Below, piece after piece: positions 13,749 through 19,364 of a stretch of 19,364 bases of DNA (position 1 is the first letter of the stretch; the number at the start of each line of letters is the position of its first letter). Source of the stretch: Bacillota bacterium (GTDB lineage: Bacteria; Bacillota; Clostridia; Christensenellales; Aristaeellaceae). Under the pieces are notes generated by a model that saw only the letters and a program-made list of their open reading frames with translations, was not told the DNA's origin and searched no databases. Where the stretch lies: the NCBI GenBank assembly GCA_023402355.1, contig JAEXCG010000148.1, positions 1-19,364 on the forward strand, read 5' to 3'. The translations under genes and the position numbers were made by a program.

Positions 13749-13786
13749 GATAAGAATCTGAAAAAATGATAAGAAATATGAAAATC
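13749..13786 (+). promoter_or_regulatory. Direct repeats, candidate response-regulator site
   Basis: GATAAGAA occurs at 13749-13756 and 13768-13775, 19 bp apart, each followed 2-3 nt later by TGAAAA. The pair ends just before the position where a -35 box would sit for the TATAAT at 13815. Two direct repeats about two helical turns apart, abutting the -35, is how AraC-type activators usually bind. The site is inferred, not proven. Confidence 0.5.
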
Positions 13787-13811
13787 AGCTATTTTCTTCT
13801 CCGCCCCGTTT

Positions 13812-13822
13812 CCCTATAATGA
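13812..13822 (+). promoter_or_regulatory. Activator-dependent promoter core of operon 2
   Basis: A perfect TATAAT at 13815-13820 lies within CCCTATAATGA, identical to the operon 1 promoter core. At 17-nt spacing the -35 position reads TTTTCT, a poor match, so an activator is probably needed. The predicted start near 13827 gives a short leader to ATG 13853. Confidence 0.6.
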
Positions 13823-13852
13823 GTCCACAATCAATATCGGAGGTGCCCGGAA

Positions 13853-15076
13853 ATGAAGCTATGGAGCAAGATTCTCTCTGTGGTCCTGGCGGCAGCGCTG
13901 ATGCTGTCCATGTGCGCGTTCGCGCAGGCGGAGGACGTGGTGGAGCTCGAATACGTCATCCACAAGTCCGAGGCCGCGGCCATCGACGGCATGCAGGCGG
14001 TCATCGACCAGTTCAACGCGGAAAACCCCGGCATCCACGTCACCATGACGCAGGTGCCCGACGCGGGCACGGTGCTGCAGACGCGCGCGCAGACGAACGA
14101 AATGCCCGACCTGTTCAGCTGCGTGACGAGCACCATGTACGAGATCATGTTCGAGGACGGCATCATCATGGACCTGACGGGCCAGCCGTTCCTTTCCAAC
14201 GTGGAGGACGAGACGCTCAAGCTGTCCGAGTATGACGGCAAGAACTGGCGCATGCCGTACTCGCTGAGCTGCTACGGCCTGTACATCCGCACCGACATCT
14301 TCGAGGAGCAGGGTCTGGCGTGGCCGACGACCTGGGACGAGCTGATGGACGCGTGCGAAAAGCTGAAAGCCGCGGGCATCACGCCCTTTGCGCTGCCGGA
14401 CAAGACGATGGTGTACCAGCGCATGGAGCGCATGATGAGCTTCATCGCGGAGGACGACGCGGAGTTCAAGCAGATCGCCGCGGGCGAGCTGGAAGCGAAG
14501 GATTCCTCTGTGCTCACCACCTACGCGAACGCGGCGCTTCAGATCGCCGATTACATGACGCCCGAATCCCTGGGCTCCGAATACACCGAGTCCTACCAGC
14601 AGCTCCTCAGCGGCCAGGCGGCCATGACGATCAACGGCCAGTGGTCCCTCACCACGCTCAAGGACTACGATCCCGACCTCAAGATCGCGCTGATTCCGCT
14701 GCCCAACCCGACCGGCAAGGAATCCGACGTCGTGGTCAGCATCGACACGAGCTTCTGCATCTCCTCCTCCACCAAGCATCCGGAAGAGTGCCTGAAGTTC
14801 CTGGAATTCCTGAGCAGGACCGAAACGGCCCAGACCTACACCGACATCGAGGGCAGCCCGAACGTCATCAAGGGCGTGCAGCTCAACGTCAAGGAGCTGG
14901 AAAAGATCAACGAGACCATGGCGGCGGGCCATGTGGTCATCAGCCAGAACGCGATCTGGCCCAGCGGCTTCCGCAAGGAGCTGGGCGACGTGGCCACCAA
15001 CCTGGAGATCGACCGCGACCTGGACGCGTACTATGAGGACGCGGCGCTGGTCATCGACGACTACTACAACGACTGA
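13853..15076 (+). CDS. Sugar ABC transporter solute-binding protein (CUT1 type)
   Basis: Receptor of importer 2, 407 residues. The signal peptide MKLWSKILSVVLAAALMLSM...AFAQA probably cleaves after residue 26. No lipobox fits the Cys in LSMC, because Met precedes it. The mature protein opens ELEYVIHKSEAAAIDGMQAVIDQFNAENPGIHVTM, typical of the family, and later shows YGLYIRTDIFEEQGLAWPTTWDEL and QAAMTINGQWSLTTL, both family hallmarks. GGAGGTG precedes ATG 13853. The gene is followed by a hairpin with a T run before the permeases, which should make this protein the most abundant product. The ligand is not predictable. The kinase encoded divergently may sense the same solute. Confidence 0.94.
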   Translation: MKLWSKILSVVLAAALMLSMCAFAQAEDVVELEYVIHKSEAAAIDGMQAVIDQFNAENPGIHVTMTQVPDAGTVLQTRAQTNEMPDLFSCVTSTMYEIMFEDGIIMDLTGQPFLSNVEDETLKLSEYDGKNWRMPYSLSCYGLYIRTDIFEEQGLAWPTTWDELMDACEKLKAAGITPFALPDKTMVYQRMERMMSFIAEDDAEFKQIAAGELEAKDSSVLTTYANAALQIADYMTPESLGSEYTESYQQLLSGQAAMTINGQWSLTTLKDYDPDLKIALIPLPNPTGKESDVVVSIDTSFCISSSTKHPEECLKFLEFLSRTETAQTYTDIEGSPNVIKGVQLNVKELEKINETMAAGHVVISQNAIWPSGFRKELGDVATNLEIDRDLDAYYEDAALVIDDYYND

Positions 15077-15089
15077 TAAGTTCCCCCTG

Positions 15090-15129
15090 CGGGGCTGCCG
15101 CGCTGAGGTGGGCAGCCCCGTTTTCCTTT
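15090..15129 (+). terminator. Intercistronic terminator/attenuator in operon 2
   Basis: CGGGGCTGCC (15090-15099) pairs perfectly with 15111-15120 across an 11-nt loop, followed by TTTTCCTTT (15121-15129). It lies 13 nt after the binding-protein stop and 40 nt before the permease start. Probably partial termination, producing excess binding-protein message over permease message. Confidence 0.75.
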
Positions 15130-15169
15130 CACGGATACGCCAAGAACGCAAGAAAGGCGGAATCAAAGC

Positions 15170-16078
15170 ATGGTAGCGCCAGCGAAAGCGAGAAGAGGCG
15201 GGCGGCCGAGGCTAAGGCGAGAGCAGACGATGACCTTCGTCGCCTTTACCATCCCGGGTTTTTTGATGTACTGCTGCTTCCTCATCTTCCCCATCCTCAT
15301 GGGCATCTACTACAGCTTCATGGACTGGAACGGCATCAGCCCCACCTATGAATTCGTCGGCTTTGAAAACTACGCGAAGCTGCTGACCGACCGCAAGTTC
15401 AAGTCGGCCCTGCTCTTCAACGCGCGCTACACCGTGATGCTGATCGTGGGCGTGGTCGTCATCAGCGTCATCCTGGCGCTGATGCTCAACCGCGAAATCA
15501 AGGGACGCTCGTTCTTCCGGACGCTCTACTTTGCCCCGGCGGTGCTCAGCATGATCACGATCAGCCTGATCTTCAAGCAGATCTTCTTTTACGTGCTGCC
15601 CGGCATCGGCAAGAGCCTGAACATCGGCTTCCTCGTCGGCAACGTGCTCGCGGACCGGAACCTCGCGATTTACGGCATCCTCTTCGTGCACCTGTGGCAG
15701 GGCGTCGCGCTGCCGACGCTGCTCTTCCTCGCGGGGCTGCAGACGATCCCGCAGGAGCTGTACGAGGCCGCCTCCATCGACGGGGCCACGGCCTGGCAGC
15801 AGTTCAAGGCGATCACCGTCACCTACCTGCTGCCCACGCTCAGCGTCGTGCTGGTGCTGGTCGTCAAGCAGGGCCTGATGGTGTTCGACTACGTCAAGGC
15901 CATGACCCAGGGCGGCCCCGGCGGGGCGACGCAGAGCATCGCGCTGCTGATTTACAACAACGGCTTTGAGCGCAACAAGTACAGCTATTCCATCGCGCAG
16001 GCCATCGCCACGGGCCTCATCATCGCGCTCATCTCGGTCATTCAGATCAAATTCACGAGCGGAAAGAAGGTGGAGTAG
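15170..16078 (+). CDS. Sugar ABC transporter permease, MalF-like
   Basis: First membrane subunit of importer 2. 302 residues. A basic N-terminus (AKARRGGRPRLRR) precedes the first membrane segment at about 22-46; about six segments in all. The ATPase-contact loop is EAASIDGATAWQQFKAITVTYLLP with EAA at 199-201 and Gly205. AAGGCGG upstream of ATG 15170 is a moderate ribosome site. The stop TAG directly abuts the GTG start of the next gene, so the two permeases are translationally coupled. No ATPase is encoded nearby. Confidence 0.94.
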   Translation: MVAPAKARRGGRPRLRREQTMTFVAFTIPGFLMYCCFLIFPILMGIYYSFMDWNGISPTYEFVGFENYAKLLTDRKFKSALLFNARYTVMLIVGVVVISVILALMLNREIKGRSFFRTLYFAPAVLSMITISLIFKQIFFYVLPGIGKSLNIGFLVGNVLADRNLAIYGILFVHLWQGVALPTLLFLAGLQTIPQELYEAASIDGATAWQQFKAITVTYLLPTLSVVLVLVVKQGLMVFDYVKAMTQGGPGGATQSIALLIYNNGFERNKYSYSIAQAIATGLIIALISVIQIKFTSGKKVE

Positions 16079-16915
16079 GTGAACAGATCCAAAAGGCGCG
16101 GCAATATCGTCACGTACGTCTTCCTCGTCCTCGGCGCGGTGCTGATCCTGTTCCCGCTCTACATCTGCATCGCGACGACGTTCAAGACCTCGTCCGAGAG
16201 CGCGGTCAGCTTCTTCACGCTGCCCAAGTCCCTGTACCTGGGCAATTACGCCCAGGTGCTGGCGGACGAAAAGCTCTACTACGCCTACAAGAACACGGTT
16301 CTCGTCACCGTGCTCTCGCTCGTCGCGGAGATGATCATCATGCCGCCGATGAGCTACGCGCTCTCGCGCTCCATGGGGCGCAGCCGCTTTTTCAGGGGGC
16401 TGTACTTCTTCTTCCTGCTGGGCATCTTCCTGCCCTGGCAGGTGCGCATGATGCCGGTGGTCAAGCTGATGGGCTGGCTGAACCTGCTCAGCCCCGTGGG
16501 CATCGTGCTGCTCTACCTCGCGCATGCGACCTGCGAGAGCATGTTCCTCTACGTCGGCTACCTCGCGACGGTCAGCACGAGCCTGGAGGAGGCCGCCTAC
16601 ATCGACGGCGCGACGACCTTCCAGACCTATACGCGCGTCATCCTGCCGCTGATGCGCCCGATCCTGGCGACGGTGCTCATCCGCGAGGGCCTCGCGATCT
16701 GGAACGACTTTCAGATGCCGCTGGTCTGCCTCAACCGCTCGCACAAGCTGTGGACGCTCACGATCTATCAGAACAACTTCCAGTCCGAATACAGCGTGGA
16801 TTACAACCTCGCCTTCGCCTGCCTGGTCGTGGCGAGCCTGCCGATCGTGATCTTCTACGTCGTCATGCAAAAGCAAATCATTGGAGGACTCACAAATGGC
16901 GCCGTCAAGGGATAA
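16079..16915 (+). CDS. Sugar ABC transporter permease, MalG-like
   Basis: Second membrane subunit of importer 2. 278 residues, first membrane helix at about 11-33. The ATPase-contact loop is EAAYIDGATTFQTYTRVILP, with EAA at 171-173, Gly177 and Pro190. The start is GTG 16079, with no base between it and the preceding TAG; AAGGTGG within the upstream gene serves as ribosome site. The 3' end overlaps the following hydrolase gene by 20 bp and contains its ribosome site. Confidence 0.93.
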   Translation: MNRSKRRGNIVTYVFLVLGAVLILFPLYICIATTFKTSSESAVSFFTLPKSLYLGNYAQVLADEKLYYAYKNTVLVTVLSLVAEMIIMPPMSYALSRSMGRSRFFRGLYFFFLLGIFLPWQVRMMPVVKLMGWLNLLSPVGIVLLYLAHATCESMFLYVGYLATVSTSLEEAAYIDGATTFQTYTRVILPLMRPILATVLIREGLAIWNDFQMPLVCLNRSHKLWTLTIYQNNFQSEYSVDYNLAFACLVVASLPIVIFYVVMQKQIIGGLTNGAVKG

Positions 16916-17747
16916 GCTTCGCCTGCTCACGCTCAACACGCACAGCCTCATGGAGGAGGACACCGCCTTTTGCCTGCGCACGCTGGCCGACGCCGTCATG
17001 CGGGAGGACGTGGACGTGATCGCCCTGCAGGAGGTCAACCAGTCCGCCGACGCAGCGGCTGCGGAGGAGCATCGGCTTCTCGCTTCGCGCTTCGTACCCT
17101 GCGAGGCGGAGGCGCCGATCCGCGCGGACAACTTCGCCCTCGCGCTCTCGGAGCTGCTCTCGGATCGGGGCGCGCCGTTTTTCTGGACATGGGCCTACGC
17201 GCACCGGGGGTATCGGGTGTACGAGGAGGGCGTCGCCCTCCTCAGCCGCGCGCCGATCACGGGGCTCGAGGCGGTCTGCGTCTCCACCCCGCAGGGGCGC
17301 TGTCGCAGGAAGATCGCGGGCATCCGCACGCGGGCGATGAACGGGGAGGGCTGGTTTTACAGCGTGCACATGGGCTGGTGGAAGGACGAGGAGGACCCCT
17401 TTGCGGGCCAGTGGGCGCGGTTCCTTCAATCGCGCGGGGAGGGGGCGCATCCCGCCTATCTCATGGGCGACTTCAACAGCCCCGCGCACGTGCGCGGCGA
17501 GGGGTACGACCTGGTCGTCGCCTCCGGCTGGGAGGACTGCTATCTGCGCGCGAAGGCGCGCGACGCGGGCGCGACGGTCGGCGGCCAGATCGACGGCTGG
17601 CGCAAGGAAAAGGTGGACCCCATGCGCATCGACTTTACGTTCGCCGCGCAGCCGGGCGCGACCCGGAGCAGCCGTGTGATCTTCAACGGCGATTTCTACC
17701 CCGTCATCTCCGACCACTACGGCGTGCTGACGGAAGAGGGGATATAA
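16896..17747 (+). CDS. Endonuclease/exonuclease/phosphatase (EEP) family hydrolase
   Basis: Predicted cytosolic metal-dependent phosphodiesterase or phosphatase of the DNase I-like fold. 283 residues, no signal peptide. All catalytic positions are present: Asn14 (LTLNTHS), Glu46 (ALQEVNQ), His158 (YSVHMG), Asp192 and Asn194 (MGDFN), Asp246 (RIDF), Asp273/His274 (ISDHYG). The family covers nucleases, sphingomyelinases and inositol-phosphate phosphatases, so the substrate is open. Position as last gene of a sugar-importer operon suggests a small imported phosphoester or phosphodiester rather than DNA; this is inference. ATG 16896 is preferred over TTG 16881 because GGAGG (16883-16887) is 8 nt upstream. 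The start lies 20 nt inside the permease gene, indicating tight co-expression. Confidence 0.9.
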   Translation: MAPSRDKLRLLTLNTHSLMEEDTAFCLRTLADAVMREDVDVIALQEVNQSADAAAAEEHRLLASRFVPCEAEAPIRADNFALALSELLSDRGAPFFWTWAYAHRGYRVYEEGVALLSRAPITGLEAVCVSTPQGRCRRKIAGIRTRAMNGEGWFYSVHMGWWKDEEDPFAGQWARFLQSRGEGAHPAYLMGDFNSPAHVRGEGYDLVVASGWEDCYLRAKARDAGATVGGQIDGWRKEKVDPMRIDFTFAAQPGATRSSRVIFNGDFYPVISDHYGVLTEEGI

Positions 17748-17774
17748 GAGGGCGAGCTTTGGGGCCCCTCCGAC

Positions 17775-17825
17775 GGGCATTGGCGATGCCCAAAGTGAAA
17801 GGCGCGGCCGTTGGCCGCGCCTTTT
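17775..17825. terminator. Terminator at the end of operon 2, possibly bidirectional
   Basis: A small hairpin GGGCAT/ATGCCC (17775-17791) precedes a strong one: GGCGCGGCC (17801-17809) pairs with 17813-17821 around a GTT loop, followed by TTTT (17822-17825). AAA at 17798-17800 mirrors the T run, extending the stem and giving TTT on the minus strand. It can therefore also serve the convergent radical SAM gene ending at 17832. Confidence 0.75.
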
Positions 17826-17831
17826 GCGCCG

Positions 17832-18695
17832 TCAGAACAAGCTAAGCTGCTCGCACGCCTCGGGAAAGGCGTGCAGGTAGCGAAATATCTCGTCCACCTC
17901 GCACAAAGCCCCATGCCGGCGGCATTCCGCGCGGAAGATTTCCATCAGCGCCTCGTGGCGGTCGCTCGTGACGTGATATTGCAGGCCGTACTTTTGCGCG
18001 TACCGCCTGCGCAGGCCGGGAAAATGCGCGTCGAGCTGCTCGTAAAAGTACTCCCGATCGCCCTCGCGCAGCGTGAGGCCGATGCCGAAGTTGACGATGC
18101 CGCGCACGCCCGCGTCAAAGCAATAGCCCAAAATGCCGCGCAGGTTTTCCTCCGTGTCGTTTATAAAGGGCAGCAGCGGGCAGAGCCACACCACGGTGGG
18201 AATGCCGCGCGCCTGAAAGGCCTTCAGCACCTCATAGCGCCTGTGCGTGGTACACACGTTGGGTTCGAGCACTCGGCAAAGCGCCTCATCGTAGGTGGTG
18301 AGCGTCATCTGCACCACGCACTTGGCCTTTCGGTGGATGCGCTCCAGCAGGTCGATGTCGCGCAGGATGCCGTCGGACTTCGTCAGAATCGTAAGGCCGA
18401 AGCCGTGGCGCTCGATGATTTCGAGGCAGGCGCGGGTAAGGCCCAGCTCCCGCTCAAGGGGCATGTAGGGATCGCTCATCGCGCCCGTGCCGATCATGCA
18501 CTTCCCGCGCTTCCCCCGCAGCGCCGCCTCCAGCAGTTCCGGCGCGTTGCGCTTGACCTCCACGTCCTCAAAGGGATGCTCGAAGTGGTAGCAGCGGCTC
18601 CGGCTGTCGCAGTAGATGCACCCATGCGTGCACCCGCGGTAAAGGTTCATGCCGTTTTGGGCGGATAGGATGCCCTTCACTTCCCTGTAATGCAT
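17832..18695 (-). CDS. Radical SAM protein, SplB-like (COG1533 type)
   Basis: 287 residues. The [4Fe-4S]/S-adenosylmethionine motif is CTHGCIYC (Cys22, Cys26, Cys29, CxxxCxxC). It is followed by CMIGTGAMSDPYMPLE, LTILTKSDGILRD, VQMTLTTYDEALCRVLEP and a long GIPTVVWLCPLLPFINDTEENL block, the layout of the spore photoproduct lyase-like family. True spore photoproduct lyases are longer (about 340 residues) and are usually in sporulation or DNA-repair contexts. Here the neighbour is a membrane protein gene, so lyase activity is not implied; most members of this family have no known reaction. ATG 18695 has AGGTGAG just upstream, and only 3 nt separate it from the upstream stop, indicating an operon. 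Confidence 0.88.
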   Translation of the reverse strand: MHYREVKGILSAQNGMNLYRGCTHGCIYCDSRSRCYHFEHPFEDVEVKRNAPELLEAALRGKRGKCMIGTGAMSDPYMPLERELGLTRACLEIIERHGFGLTILTKSDGILRDIDLLERIHRKAKCVVQMTLTTYDEALCRVLEPNVCTTHRRYEVLKAFQARGIPTVVWLCPLLPFINDTEENLRGILGYCFDAGVRGIVNFGIGLTLREGDREYFYEQLDAHFPGLRRRYAQKYGLQYHVTSDRHEALMEIFRAECRRHGALCEVDEIFRYLHAFPEACEQLSLF

Positions 18696-18698
18696 GGC

Positions 18699-19364
18699 TC
18701 ACCTGTCCGCGTAATACATCAGCGGAAAGTCCGAGGTGTAGAGCGTGTATTCGCCGATTCGGGCCTGCTCGGTGAGCACGGCCCCCATCTCCTCGGCGGT
18801 GGCGAAGACCTCCTCGCGGTCCTCGTCTCGCAGCATGTAGATCGCCCAATCGCACAAATCCTCGCCGTACACGTCGGTCAGCGTGATGTAGGGCTGCACC
18901 TGCAGGGGCCGGGCGATCCAGCCGCCGCCCTCGACGCGCCCGTCCGCCGCGGCGAGCACGCGCCCCACGTCCCACCAGTACCCGTAGAGCACGTCGTAGT
19001 CGTTTTCTGCCATCCAGTCGGCCACCCGCATGGCGTCGGTCTTCTCGGACGAAAAGGAAGCCCGCACGCAGGGCAGCACGCCGGTCGAAAAGTTGACGAG
19101 GGCGATCAGGCACAGCGCCCCGCAGAGCGCGGCGCGCGCGCGGCCGCTCGCGCGGATCGCCAGGTCGCACAGGCATAGCGCCGCGAGCGGGTAGTACATG
19201 AAAAGGTACGTGCTGCGCATCACGAACGAGGAGAGGAACGTCACGGGCAGCACGCCCAGCACGGAGAGCAGGCAAAGCCCCTGCGCCGCGAAGAGAGCGC
19301 GCGCTTTGCGCGGGCGGCAAACCTGCAGCGCGAGGTCGAGCAGCGTCAGCAGCAGGAGCAAAAG
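18699..19364 (-). CDS. C-terminal part of a multi-pass membrane protein, possibly a glycosyltransferase
   Basis: Partial: the frame is open to the window edge, so the N-terminus is missing (222 codons seen). Four hydrophobic segments are visible in the first ~120 residues, then a soluble C-terminal domain of about 100 residues (RVADWMAENDYDVLYGYWWDVGRVLAAADGRV onward). Membrane bundle plus an outward C-terminal domain with a (R)VADWM-like segment is seen in GT-C fold glycosyltransferases that use lipid-linked sugars. The diagnostic N-terminal acidic motif lies outside the window, so this is tentative. The stop codon is 3 nt from the radical SAM start. Confidence 0.6.
   Translation of the reverse strand, partial: LLLLLLTLLDLALQVCRPRKARALFAAQGLCLLSVLGVLPVTFLSSFVMRSTYLFMYYPLAALCLCDLAIRASGRARAALCGALCLIALVNFSTGVLPCVRASFSSEKTDAMRVADWMAENDYDVLYGYWWDVGRVLAAADGRVEGGGWIARPLQVQPYITLTDVYGEDLCDWAIYMLRDEDREEVFATAEEMGAVLTEQARIGEYTLYTSDFPLMYYADR

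Noticed and set aside
13859..15166. Minus-strand open frame opposite the second binding protein
   Set aside because: Antisense shadow with Val/Arg/His-rich composition; no motif or ribosome site.
15212..17131. Long minus-strand open frame (639 codons) opposite operon 2 permeases
   Set aside because: Shadow of GC-rich coding on the + strand. Composition is Arg/Asp/His/Gln-rich without domains, and the + strand has clear family motifs and ribosome sites.

Overview
The window looks like chromosomal DNA of a high-GC member of the Bacillota (class Clostridia is my best guess). Reasons: two CUT1-type sugar ABC transporter operons that carry no ATPase gene of their own, a YesM/YesN-style two-component system, a DUF3781 gene, a lipoprotein with a Pro/Thr-rich stalk, an SplB-like radical SAM gene, and strong AGGAGG-type ribosome sites with sigma-A-like promoters. 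Most genes are visibly GC-rich at third codon positions. A stretch of about 1.7 kb (roughly 6480-8182) is strikingly AT-rich and looks acquired.

Layout. 1-219: five consecutive stem-loops, at least one a convincing + strand terminator, lying 3' of an AraC regulator (220-990, -). 991-1270: divergent promoters. 1271-5270 (+): operon 1, made of a solute-binding protein, two permeases and a cytosolic esterase. 5250-6356 (-): an exported SH3-like protein whose gene overlaps the esterase tail-to-tail. 6480-8182: the AT-rich island, with a GNAT acetyltransferase and a protein of unknown function containing a CxxCxxC cluster, both on the minus strand and both preceded by a near-identical 20-nt element. 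8183-9191 (-): DUF1919 and DUF3781 genes in a likely operon. 9338-10286 (+): a lipoprotein gene with a near-consensus promoter, a foldable leader and a strong terminator. 10297-13625 (-): a sensor kinase/AraC-type response regulator pair coupled by an ATGA overlap. 13853-17747 (+): operon 2, divergent from the kinase, made of a solute-binding protein, an intercistronic terminator-like attenuator, two permeases and an endonuclease/exonuclease/phosphatase (EEP) family hydrolase. 17832-19364 (-): an SplB-like radical SAM gene and the 3' end of a membrane protein gene that runs off the window.

How it works together. Two parallel modules share one plan: a regulator encoded divergently, a binding protein, two membrane permeases, and a soluble hydrolase as last gene. 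Module 1 is probably controlled by a one-component AraC protein that senses a ligand inside the cell. Module 2 is probably controlled by a membrane sensor kinase and its DNA-binding partner. The ATPase for both importers must lie elsewhere. The hydrolases suggest that the imported solutes carry substituents trimmed in the cytosol: acyl groups in module 1, and perhaps a phosphoester in module 2. Substrates cannot be read from the sequence. I found no CRISPR array, tRNA, rRNA, phage genes or transposase. The most unusual parts are the stem-loop cluster at the left edge, the shared element in the AT-rich island, and the EEP gene locked into a sugar-importer operon.
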